DNA from: Uranotaenia lowii
Lineage: Eukaryota > Arthropoda > Insecta > Diptera > Culicidae
Assembly: GCF_029784155.1 (NCBI RefSeq)
Contig: NC_073693.1
Location: 26,448,002-26,512,001 of the forward strand
Direction of reading: 5' to 3'
DNA length: 64,000 nucleotides
The notes below the pieces were generated by a model. The model saw only the letters and a program-made list of their open reading frames with translations. It was not told the origin of the DNA and ran no database searches. Of the stretch, positions 11,911 to 23,498 are shown piece after piece (the first letter of the stretch is position 1; every line of letters starts with the position of its first letter). The position numbers were made by a program, and so were the translations under genes.

Positions 11911-14900
11911 AATGACAAAAATGACAAAAATGACAAAAATGACGAAAATGACAAAAATGGCAAAAATGACAAAAATGAAAAAAATGAAAAAAATGACAAA
12001 AATGACAAAAATGACAAAAATGACAAAAATGACAAAAATGACAAAAATGACAAAAATGACAAAAATGACAAAAATGACAAAAATGACAAAAATGACAAAA
12101 ATGACAAAAATGACAAAAATGACAAAAATGACGAAAATGACAAAAATGACAAAAATGACAAAAATGACAAAAATGACAAAAATGACAAAAATGACAAAAA
12201 TGACAAAAATGACAAAAATGACAAAAATGACAAAAATGACAAAAATGACAAAAATGACAAAAATGACAAAAATGACAAAAATGACAAAAATGACAAAAAT
12301 GACAAAAATGACAAAAATGACAAAAATGACAAAAATGACAAAAATGACAAAAATGACAAAAATGACAAAAATGACAAAAATGACAAAAATGACAAAAATG
12401 ACAAAAATGACAAAAATGACAAAAATGACAAAAATGACAAAAATGACAAAAATGACAAAAATGACAAAAATGACAAAAATGACAAAAATGACAAAAATGA
12501 CAAAAATGACAAAAATGACAAAAATGACAAAAATGACAAAAATGACAAAAATGACAAAAATGACAAAAATGACAAAAATGACAAAAATGACAAAAATGAC
12601 AAAAATGACAAAAATGACAAAAATGACAAAAATGACAAAAATGACAAAAATGACAAAAATGACAAAAATGACAAAAATGACAAAAATGACAAAAATGACA
12701 AAAATGACAAAAATGACAAAAATGACAAAAATGACAAAAATGACAAAAATGACAAAAATGACAAAAAAGACAAAATGACAAACATGACAAAAATGACAAA
12801 AATGACAAAAATGACAAAAATGACAAAAATGACAAAAATGACAAAAATGACAAAAATGACAAAAATGACAAAAATGACAAAAATGACAAAAATGACAAAA
12901 ATGACAAAAATGACAAAAATGACAAAAATGACAAAAATGACAAAAATGACAAAAATGACAAAAATGACAAAAATGACAAAAATGACAAAAATGACAAAAA
13001 TGACAAAAATGACAAAAATGACAAAAATGACAAAAATGACAAACATGACAAAAATGATAAAAATGACAAAAATGACAAAAATGACAAAAATGACAAAAAT
13101 GACAAAAATGACAAAAATGACAAAAATGACAAAAATGACAAAAATGACAAAAATGACAAAAATGACAAAAATGACAAAAATGACAAAAATGACAAAAATG
13201 ACAAAAATGACAAAAATGACAAAAATGACAAAAATGACAAAAATGACAAAAATGACAAAAATGACAAAAATGACAAAAATGACAAAAATGACAAAAATGA
13301 CAAAAATGACAAAAATGACAAAAATGACAAAAATGACAAAAATGACAAAAATGACAAAAATGACAAAAATGACAAAAATGACAAAAATGACAAAAATGAC
13401 AAAAATGACAAAAATGACAAAAATGACAAAAATGACAAAAATGACAAAAATGACAAAAATGACAAAAATGACAAAAATGACAAAAATGACAAAAATGACA
13501 AAAATGACAAAAATGACAAAAATGACAAAAATGACAAAAATGACAAAAATGACAAAAATGACAAAAATGACAAAAATGACAAAAATGACAAAAATGACAA
13601 AAATGACAAAAATGACAAAAATGACAAAAATGACAAAAATGACAAAAATGACAAAAATGACAAAAATGACAAAAATGACAAAAATGACAAAAATGACAAA
13701 AATGACAAAAATGACAAAAATGACAAAAATGACAAAAATGACAAAAATGACAAAAATGACAAAAATGACAAAAATGACAAAAATGACAAAAATGACAAAA
13801 ATGACAAAAATGACAAAAATGACAAAAATGACAAAAATGACAAAAATGACAAAAATGACAAAAATGACAAAAATGACAAAAATGACAAAAATGACAAAAA
13901 TGACAAAAATGACAAAAATGACAAAAATGACAAAAATGACAAAAATGACAAAAATGACAAAAATGACAAAAATGACAAAAATGACAAAAATGACAAAAAT
14001 GACAAAAATGACAAAAATGACAAAAATCACAAAAATGACAAAAATGACAAAAATGACAAAAATGACAAAAATGACAAAAATGACAAAAATGACAAAAATG
14101 ACAAAAATGACAAAAATGACAAAAATGACAAAAATGACAAAAATGACAAAAATGACAAAAATGACAAAAATGACAAAAATGACAAAAATGACAAAAATGA
14201 CAAAAATGTCAAAAATGACAAAAATGACAAAAATGACAAAAATGACAAAAATGACAAAAATGACAAAAATGACAAAAATGACAAAAATGACAAAAATGAC
14301 AAAAATGACAAAAATGACAAAAATGACAAAAATGACAAAAATGACAAAAATGACAAAAATGACAAAAATGACAAAAATGACAAAAATGACAAAAATGACA
14401 AAAATGACAAAAATGACAAAAATGACAAAAATGACAAAAATGACAAAAATGACAAAAATGACAAAAATGACAAAAATGACAAAAATGACAAAAATGACAA
14501 AAATGATAAAAATGACAAAAATGACAAGAATGACAAAAATGACAAAAATGACAAAAATGACAAAAATGACAAAAATGACAAAAATGACAAAAATGACAAA
14601 AATGACAAAAATGACAAACATGACAAAAATGACAAAAATGGCAAAATTGACAAAAATGACAAAACTGACAAAAATGACAAAAATGACAAAAATGACAAAA
14701 ATGACAAAAATGACAAAAATGACAAAAATGACAAAAATGACAAAAATGACAAAAATGACAAAAATGACAAAAATGACAAAAATGACAAAAATGACAAAAA
14801 TGACAAAAATGACAAAAATGTCAAAAATGACAAAAATGACAAAAATGACAAAAATGACAAAAATGACAAAAATGACAAAAATGACAAAAATGACAAAAAT

Positions 14901-16869
14901 GACAAAAATGACAAAAATGACAAAAATGACAAAAATGACAAAAATGACAAAAATGACAAAAATGACAAAAATTACAAAAATGACAAAAATGACAAAAATG
15001 ACAAAAATGACAAAAATGACAAAAATGACAAAAATGTCAAAAATGACAAAAATGACAAAAATGACAAAAATGACAAAAATGACAAAAATGACAAAAATGA
15101 CAAAAATGACAAAAATGACAAAAATGACAAAAATGACAAAAATGACAAAAATGACAAAAATGACAAAAATGACTAAAATGACGAAAATGACAAAAATGAC
15201 AAAAAATGGCAAAAATGACAAAAATGGCAAAAATGACAAAAATGACAAAAATGACAAAAATGACAAAAATGACAAAAATGACAAAAATGACAAAAATGAC
15301 AAAAATGACAAAAATGACAAAAATGACCAAAATGACAAAAATGACAAAAATGACAAAAATGACAAAAATGACAAAAATGACAAAAATGACAAAAATGACA
15401 AAAATGACAAAAATGACAAAAATGACAAAAATGACAAAAATGACAAAAATGACAAAAATGACAAAAATGACAAAAATGACAAAAATGACAAAAATGACAA
15501 AAATGACAAAAATGACAAAAATGACAAAAATGACAAAAATGACAAAAATGACAAAAATGACAAAAATGACAAAAATGACAAAAATGACAAAAATGACAAA
15601 AATGACAAAAATGACAAAAATGACAAAAATGACAAAAATGACAAAAATGACAAAAATGACAAAAATGACAAAAATGACAAAAATGACAAAAATGACAAAA
15701 ATGACAAAAATGACAAAAATGACAAAAATGACAAAAATGACAAAAATGACAAAAATGACAAAAATGACAAAAATGACAAAAATGACAAAAATGACAAAAA
15801 TGACAAAAATGACAAAAATGACAAAAATGACAAAAATGACAAAAATGACAAAAATGACAAAAATGACAAAAATGACAAAAATGACAAAAATGACAAAAAT
15901 GACAAAAATGACAAAAATGACAAAAATGACAAAAATGACAAAAATGACAAAAATGACAAAAATGACAAAAATGACAAAAATGACAAAAATGACAAAAATG
16001 ACAAAAATGACAAAAATGACAAAAATGACAAAAATGACAAACATGACAAAAATGACAAAAATGACAAAAATGACAAAAATGACAAAAATGACAAAAATGA
16101 CAAAAATGACAAAAATGACAAAAATGACAAAAATGACAAAAATGACAAAAATGACAAAAATGACAAAAATGACAAAAATGACAAAAATGACAAAAATGAC
16201 AAAAATGACAAAAATGACAAAAATGACAAAAATGACAAAAATGACAAAAATGACAAAAATGACAAAAATGACAAAAATGGCAAAATCGACAAAATTGACA
16301 AAAATGACAAAAATGACAAAAATGACAAAAATGACAAAAATGACAAAAATGACAAAAATGACAAAAATGACAAAAATGACAAAAATGACAAAAATGACAA
16401 AAATGACAAAAATGACAAAAATGACAAAAATGACAAAAATGACAAAAATGACAAAAATGACAAAAATGACAAAAATGACAAAAATGACAAAAATGACAAA
16501 AATGACAAAAATGACAAAAATGACAAAAATGACAAAAATGACAAAAATGACAAAAATGACAAAAATGACAAAAATGACAAAAATGACAAAAATGACAAAA
16601 ATGACAAAAATGACAAAAATGACAAAAATGACAAAAATGACAAAAATGACAAAAATGACAAAAATGACAAAAATGACAAAAATGACAAAAATGACAAAAA
16701 TGACAAAAATGACAAAAATGACAAAAATGACAAAAATGACAAAAATGACAAAAATGACAAAAATGACAAAAATGACAAAAATGACAAAAATGACAAAAAT
16801 GACAAAAGTGACAAAAGTGACAAAAATGACAAAAGTGACAAAAGTGACAAAAATGACAAAAAGACAAAA
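11911..16869. repeat. Nonamer satellite array, (TGACAAAAA) about 550 copies
   Basis: Nearly 5 kb of head-to-tail 9-bp units, with A making up about two thirds of the plus strand. Almost every unit is exactly 9 bp; the only phase changes I see are an 8-bp unit near 12769-12777 and a 10-bp unit near 15201-15206. Point variants cluster at the edges (GACGAAAATG, GGCAAAAATG and GAAAAAAATG on the left; AAAAGTG units at 16805-16850 on the right) and at a few internal spots (about 13040-13062, 14500-14670, 15172-15225, 16280-16300), separated by long homogeneous runs such as 13062-14031. That pattern fits homogenisation by slippage or unequal exchange. Because 9 is divisible by 3 and only one of six frames contains a stop (TGA), very long open frames cross it on both strands; I do not regard them as genes. 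Confidence 0.97.
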
Positions 16870-19278
16870 TTCAATCGTTTTGTCGATAACTTAAACCAAA
16901 TGAATAAAATGTTTTAAACATCATTTTTTTCCAAAAAAAATTGAACGATTTCCATTTATTTCAGTGAAAAATCTGCCACTGGTAGGGGGGGATGAACGAA
17001 AAATGCTAGTTTCCTTCAGTACGCCATAGAAGATGGGAATGTGTGAAAAATGATTTTTTAATTTTTTTTCCAATTTGTGCAACCAACCCTCCACTAGTCG
17101 TTGCCCATTTTCGATATACAACATAGGCTTGCCATTTCATGCCGGGAGGAGCTGTGATTGACTAATTATTTGCACCATTCCCGGGGAAGCCTTGGAGCGA
17201 TTAGTTTCCGTCCATTTGGAAGATCCCGTCGTTCATTGAGAAGAAGCCAGAAGCAGGGCCTTGCAGAGCCAGAGATATGGATAGATATTATGCTGGTGGG
17301 TGCAAAACTTTAATTTCCTGTGACGGCACTCTCCCTGTGTCGATGCACATCACCCGATGAATGGGCCCAACCCAGGCAAGTGCTTTACGAGCTATAGTCG
17401 GTAGTTGTGAATGGCGATGATGATGGTGATGTTGATCACAGTGATGATGACGATGATGGCAAACAGTAAGAAGAGAAATAAAACGAAACACCCACCAGAA
17501 GAGAGTGAACACGATCTGCTTCCGTAACGGCTCTAAAGTGGATGAAAATGAAGTGTTACAGTTTGCCTAATGGCAGCAACTTCCGGAGCAATAATTCATC
17601 TGGCATGTGCTAGGAAGTCAATTTCGAAGAACCTGAGGAGGTTGTCCCAAAGAATTGATTCCGGACGATTGAGACGACCTGCGAAAGTTTCGGATGATAC
17701 ATTGAAGATGACAGAAGCTTTCTCGGTTGAAGCTACTGAAAAGTGGCTTTTAAGCCACCCGAGAACCTTGACGAGTAAATGAATTAGACGGAATGAAGCT
17801 TCCAAATCAGATCAATATACATAACAGAAACTTGAATTTGCAAACCTCTAGAAAATTGGTTTGGATCTGACATGAAATTTTCAACACCTTTTGAAGATCT
17901 GAAGGCTGTTCAAAATACAGACTGCCTTCAAGAGACTTTTGTGGAACAAAATCTCTTCTTGAAAAAACAATTTCCGTCAAAACAAAAGATTTCACCTGCA
18001 GACTTTGTCAGTTTGGCATTCATTATTCATTCAGTCTCTGGATGACCGACGACGGTGGAACCATTCTTTTGAAGCAACTCAGCTAATTTAATCAGGAACT
18101 CTAAGAAGTCAACAACGGTATCGGCAATGAAACTTCCTGGTTGGGTAATCGGGTTCAATGTGTAGAAATTTTCTAAAAATGAATTAATATAAAACAATAA
18201 AAAATAATAAAATTCAGAGTGTTACACGCCTTAAACTATTTTGTTTTTTAAACAAATACTAACCAAGATTTTGAATTTTATTTTCTGTGTATGTAACTTA
18301 TTTGAAAAATGAAATCTCGTCCCCACATACCCTCCATTTGAGAAACTGCCCGTCTTTTGTTTTCGTTGAATAGAAGAGCCTTAGCTTTGTACTATCCGCC
18401 TTGTATAGTCTTATTTAGACACCGCCAATTGTTCGAACTCAGTCAACGAATGAACTTCATCCCCCCTTTCCCAGTAGCCAGTAGTGGGGAACAGTTTGAG
18501 TGTGAGGAAGATGAGCCACTTAAACCCCCACTTAAACCTAGTATCTTGATGAACTCTTCGGTCTAATCTGGCAGACTTCTCGTGAGGGACTTTTTCAAGT
18601 TGATTCAGAACAACAATGGCAAAGACAAACGAGTCTTATTTATGTCTCACTCTTAATAAATTATTTCGCATCGTTTAAAATAAAACACTTTTTCTTCTCC
18701 CTCTACTTTGAGTGTTGGGGTAAGAGTTTAACTAATAGACAAACTTTTGAATGTGTCGTTCAGGTCGGGAAATCCTCCCTTGAGCTTTAGTCGCTAACAT
18801 CCTGCCAAAGCAAAAGCTTTAAATAAACCTCAACGTGGTTCGTCGCTTCCTGAAAACTGGATGCAGTTTTCACATAGCACACTCTCAAATGTCACAGGAA
18901 CTGGACCAGTGTCAACTCCGGTAATTCACCTTCTCGAAAACAAAAGTAAAAACACTAACACAATCAAGCTAACAACAAGACATGCAGACAGTCAGACTGG
19001 AAGGAATTTTCTTGTTTTCACCATCTTTCTACTTTTCCCCCCACGTCCTCGTTTCGGACAATAGATTGAGCCGTGAGACTGATAAGGGAAAAAGAAAAAC
19101 GACACCGCTGTCAGGCTAAATGAAACGATGCTATAAAGTTGTGAGTGTAAGAAACATAGAAGGAAAAAAAACAAATAAATTCTGTAAGGTAAACTTCAGA
19201 AAAACAGAAAAATGTTTAAAATTACAAAAATATCGATAAATTAAAAATAAGAAAAACACGTCAATTTCAAAAAAACTT
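16870..19278. other. Unique spacer with GC-richer patches, no gene recognised
   Basis: The part from about 17130 to 17800 is GC-richer and includes a GAT/GATGGT-rich trinucleotide tract near 17415-17460. Short open frames overlap here on both strands, with no recognisable product. 18300-19070 is also mixed-composition unique DNA. I see no RNA gene, inverted-repeat element or convincing exon. Confidence 0.4.
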
Positions 19279-19361
19279 AACAAAAATGACAAAAATGACA
19301 AAAATAACAAAAATGACAAAAATGACAAAAATGACAAAAATGACAAAAACGACAAAAATGA
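19279..19361. repeat. Small nonamer array, nine units
   Basis: About nine units of the same 9-bp sequence that builds the 11.9-16.9 kb array, in the same orientation, with variants AAAAATAAC and AAAAACGAC. It lies 2.4 kb beyond the end of the large array, with apparently unrelated sequence between. Confidence 0.95.
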
Positions 19362-20127
19362 TATTTGATTTGAATTTCTCAACAGAAAATACAAGCATAA
19401 TCCAGTGAATATTCACAGAAATTACAAGAAAAATTGAGAAAAACACCTTGAGTTTTAATATATTTTTTATCGAACACGTTAGTAGCTTTCGTATCGTTTC
19501 TAAAATTGCTTAGAACATTTATTTAGATTAAGCTTGGGAACCAACAGCTGGAAAAAACGAGCTCAATTTAAGTTTTCCGTTTTATTATTGTGTGAATAAA
19601 CACAGCAAAATATTTTTTTTTTTTTTTCTAAAAATACAGCAACTGTTGGTTGCTTTACTGATCCACTTTACTTTCGAAATCTGGGCATGTCAGAAACAAA
19701 TTCGGGGAATCTGGATTGCTTACCTTAACCACGAGTACTTAAATAATGTAAAAGACTTCTTAATAAACACTCCAGAATTTGAACAATTTTATGACTGGAT
19801 AAAAAACAGGTGTCATTGAAATTAGAAATGGGAAATTTAGAATGCTTACTTTATAAGTATAAGCTTAATTTTCGCACAATTTATTTAGGCATCCTATAAT
19901 CAACTGTCGTGATTGCATCTGGTAATCTGTTGTTGCTTGAATCTGACCAATCGACAATACTTAAATTTGTTTTATTGAGTTCTATTAAAATCCAGTATAT
20001 TATTTGAAATTCAAACTTTCTTCAGCTAATAGGATCAAAGTCTTCTTTTATTGATTTTGATGTACTTCTATTTAATAATTATATTCTGCTGAAGTAAATA
20101 TTTTATAATCAGCATTTCATAATAAAA
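19362..20127. other. AT-rich spacer, no gene seen
   Basis: No gene is recognised. It contains two related sequences, near 19703-19731 (GGGGAATCTGGATTGCTTAC) and 19829-19850 (GGGAAATTTAGAATGCTTAC), which also match the complement of 34566-34591 and may be ends of an unnamed repeat family. Confidence 0.4.
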
Positions 20128-20257
20128 ATAATAATAATAATTTATTCATTGAAATAACGGTAGCCTTAAAGTTATATGTAACTATTGCACAAGGTCAAGG
20201 AAGTACAATTTAGGAGAGATTGAATAATACAAAACTCTGGTTCTGTAGGTTCAAAAG

Positions 20258-21190
20258 TCACTGTCTGAGCTTCCGCTTGAAGACTGCCATGGATTCCGCT
20301 GATCTGGTTTGTATTGGGAGTTGGTTCCAGTGAGACGTGCCATACATCAGGATACTTTTCCTAGATGTTGTGGTTTGTTGAGGTACAACGAAGGATTTGG
20401 ATCTATCACTCCGCGTTCTTTGCATTTCACTTTGCAGATATTCTGGGGCGCCCTCGTAGTACAAGTTACGCATGAAACAACTAATGCGTTGGTGATAGTT
20501 CTCTGGTAGATCATGGCCCAGGATGCTGTTCCTTAGATTTGTAGTACTGTCTCTGCGACGTAGACCGTATACAAATCGTACTGCCGATTTATAGCTGCGA
20601 AGTAGTTGATTCTTTTGCTGAGATGACAGACCGGGATAGTACACTACGTCGCAATATGAAAAAATCGGGGTAATTACTGCTTGCACCAGCTTAATGCGTG
20701 TCGCTATAGGAAGAACTGCTTTGAAACCTGTGAAAGTCCGGAGGGTCAGGTATACCTTGGAGACCACTTCGTTCACCTGTCTATTCCAACTCAGTTGATC
20801 GTCCATCGCCAAGCCAAGGTTTTTTATGAGTTTTTGGGTCGGAATAATTTCTCCACAGAAAATTATATCATTGCTCGTGGTTAGTGAACCAGTCTTGGAA
20901 AAGATGATAGCTTGAGTCTTCTTCGGATTGGGATGAAGAGAATTCTGCCTGCTCCAGAGCTCAATGTAGGCTAGATCTTCATTAACCAAAGTAACCATGT
21001 TATTCAAGTTGTTGATGGAACCCGATGTATAGATTTGCAGATCATCTGCATATAGGTGATATTGACACTTAAGATCTTTGACAATACTGTTGATGTAAAG
21101 GCTGAATAACAAGGCACTAAGGCATGAACCTTGTGGTGTTCCATCTATCAATCTTCGCTCGGATGAATATTGTTGTCCACATTTAACCAC
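20258..21190 (-). pseudogene. Reverse transcriptase palm and C-terminus of the LINE (fragment)
   Basis: This 310-codon piece carries the B motif TPQGS (residues 18-22) and the catalytic YADD motif (47-50, followed by LQIY), then the thumb and a C-terminal region ending with HWNQLP and FKRKLRQ. That ending is shared by many CR1, L2 and Jockey-group elements. The protein would copy the element's RNA into DNA at the target site. It is in a different frame from the upstream RT piece (21148-21351), so at least one frameshift lies between them. Both catalytic aspartates of YADD are intact, but the gene as a whole is broken. Confidence 0.92.
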
Positions 21191-21351
21191 TTGTGATCGG
21201 TGAACTTAGAACTTAGAAACGACGAAATTAAATCACAGGCATCAGTGGAAAATCCGAATTCATGAAGAAGTTTTGATCGTAGAAGATGGTGTTGAACACA
21301 ATTGAAGGCGAGTGAAAAATCAATCAGGATCATAACGGTGCACTTGTTACC
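21148..21351 (-). pseudogene. Reverse transcriptase motif A segment of the LINE (fragment)
   Basis: Downstream of the hAT insertion on the minus strand, this piece reads LDGNKCTVMILIDFSLAFN and onward, which is RT motif A; the catalytic aspartate is the D of LIDF. The frame is the same as that of the endonuclease piece on the other side of the hAT. It runs to about 21148 in this frame, while the next part of the RT continues in another frame from 21190, placing the frameshift in their overlap. Confidence 0.88.
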
Positions 21352-21359
21352 ATCTAGGT
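21352..21359. repeat. hAT target site duplication, left copy
   Basis: ATCTAGGT lies immediately outside the left terminus of the hAT-type element and is repeated exactly outside the right terminus. Eight bases is the characteristic duplication length of hAT transposition. Confidence 0.95.
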
Positions 21360-23490
21360 CAGGGATGAGCAACCCGCGGCCCGCGGGCCGCATGTGGCCC
21401 GCGAGACCCTTTTGTGCGGCCCGCGAAGCTTTTTTCAAATTTAACTTAACATTTTTCTACAATGAATTCTTTAGAAAATTTATGTGACTTGATCAAATAT
21501 ATACTTATCTGCATTTGCTTCACAATCATTCAGATTGATTAAGTTTTTCTGGCATTTTATGCATTTATTATGTTCCGTTCGAGGCATAAATGCAATATTG
21601 TTTTTTTGGCATAACGTAATATTGTAGTTTTCTTTTTATTCGGGATACATTTATCCAAATGACTCCTACCACTTTGAAAAGCCAAATCTATAGTGAGTCG
21701 GAAGAGCAGCCAAAATCGGGTGCTACTCATGATCAAAGGAATTTCGAGTCCGTTAGTGAAGTCATTATTTTGGTTTCAAGCAAAAATAAAGTTGTATGAT
21801 AAAAGATTCGCTCAGCAGGATTGTATCGCAAAAACCCGACAACATTTACCCAGAATGAACCATTCCCCAGATTTTTTTTCCCAGAATGCACCATTTACCA
21901 GAAATTTTCCCCAGGATGGACCATATCCCAGATTTATTTCCCCAGAATGGAACATTTTCTAGAATGCCACAAAACCCATTTTTTTCTGTAGTTTTGTTTT
22001 CCTCTTTAGTTTAATCTTATTTAATTTTGTCTTACAATTTTTTAAAAATCTTCAAGTTATTCAATTTTTTAACCAGTATTGTATTTTGTAAAGATTTGTT
22101 TACTTTGATTTTATGCTTACTAGTGTGCCTTTCAAAAATCATTTCAGTAGCCGACTTCTCACGCTGAGCGTTCGAACTTGAAATTTTTAGGAACCTCGCT
22201 GGTCAACTGGCAATAAAATACAGACTTCCGACTATCTCTAGTACTTCACTTTTCTCTGTCGGAAGTCTTTCGGAAGTCGGAAGTCCGTACTTCCAAAGTA
22301 AACGCGGACCTAATAATATTATTGTACGATCCCAATTTTTGTGGATTTTTTTTAATTCTAGTTTGGAATAATATATTTGATTTTCTGGGAAATGGTTTTT
22401 TCTGGTGAAAATTTTTCTGAGAAATCATTCATTCTGAGGAAAAAAATCTAGAAAAATGGTTTTCTGAAATTCTGGAGATTTTTAATTCTGGGCAAACTGG
22501 GCTTTTTATTTCTGAATTTTGACGAAAATTATGACAGTTGCATAAAAAAAGCCTGGGGATCGATTTTTTTGTTACCAACATGAATCAGCAGGCATCAAAG
22601 TAGCCGAAAAAAAAAGTTCTTTATTAAAACAATAGACTTCTGAAATTCGGTGATTCATTGGCGATTTTCTGTGATGCTTTTTTCAGAAATTTTGATAGAA
22701 AATTTATAACAAACTTTTATAAAGAGTTATTTCACTTATAATTCGCATTCCACATTAACAAATTTATAATATAGCATTAAAAATCCTATCCTTATGATAT
22801 CTACATAAGATTAAAAATTAAGAAAATTTCGAAAAAAAATCTAGAATCAAGAATTTTATTTTGCAGGTAGTTGTTTAAATTGAACATTTTTCTGTAATTT
22901 CGCCAACCTCGCTCATCATCTCAATGCAATGGTCCAATACAGAATTTCAATTTAAAAAACGGGGTTCTTCCCGTTTATAGGATAATAAATCTAGGCTTAG
23001 AAGACAAGTTTTTATTGTGGAGAAAAAATCACAGAAAGTCAATTAACGATTCAACGTCCAACGCTAAGAAGACGGTGATTTATTAAAATATACATATGTT
23101 TTTCACATTCTTATTTATCACTGTGGTAGGCTTCAGAGATTTTTAAACGAAAGTGATGACGAAAAGTACCATCGGATTTAACAAGACAGTTGTAAAAACG
23201 AATGTTTGCCAAGAAGTTCAATAACTTAAAAAAATGATAAAATTAAAAAATGACAAAGTTTAAGTGATGTACCTTTTCAATATCGGGTTATTAAAAATGT
23301 CGTGTCGAATTTCTGTTTATAAACACGTGAATTCATTTTATCTTTCCTTCAAATAGTGTTTTCGTCAAAATTTGTAGTTATAAAAATGCCGTGAAGCTCT
23401 CCTAATTATAAAAAAAAAAATATTTTGCGGCCCGCCGACATCATTTCAAATTTAAAGTGGCCCGTTGGTTCAAAAGGTTGCTCACCCCTG
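21360..23490. mobile_element. hAT-type DNA transposon, 2131 bp, non-autonomous
   Basis: The ends are CAGGGATGAGCAACC on the left (21360-21374) and, read inward from the right, CAGGGGTGAGCAACC: 14 of 15 identical and starting with the CAGGG typical of hAT ends. GC-rich GGCCCGC-containing subterminal sequence is present at both ends. An exact 8-bp duplication flanks it. I find no transposase-sized frame inside, so it was probably moved in trans. The interior contains a foldback repeat (about 21848-22510). It disrupts the LINE reverse transcriptase and is therefore younger than that LINE copy. Confidence 0.95.
21848..22510. mobile_element. Foldback repeat nested in the hAT
   Basis: The left arm (about 21848-21972) is roughly four degenerate 31-bp units of the form CCCAGAATGRACCATT plus CCCAGATTTTT. 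The right arm (about 22380-22500) holds the same kind of unit in inverted orientation (TTCTGGGAAATGGT and AATTCTGGGC). Between the arms lies a smaller inverted motif around CGGAAGTC (about 22226-22294). Inverted arms built from short tandem units are typical of foldback elements. Exact boundaries and target duplication are not clear. Confidence 0.6.
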
Positions 23491-23498
23491 ATCTAGGT
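23491..23498. repeat. hAT target site duplication, right copy
   Basis: ATCTAGGT, identical to 21352-21359, directly follows the right terminus of the hAT-type element. Confidence 0.95.

Noticed and set aside
11911..16869. CRISPR-like array
   Set aside because: The repeats are contiguous 9-bp units with no spacers, in a eukaryotic repeat-rich context.
11872..16917. Plus-strand open frame of 1681 codons (KND/MTK repeats), and similar long minus-strand frames
   Set aside because: They lie almost wholly in the nonamer satellite and follow from the absence of stops in five of six frames of a 9-bp unit. Several frames are open at once on both strands, and the unique ends are only about a dozen to twenty codons.
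17415..17460. GAT/GATGGT-rich tract as a coding acidic or histidine-rich repeat
   Set aside because: It is a short degenerate trinucleotide repeat. The minus-strand histidine-rich reading has no supporting context.
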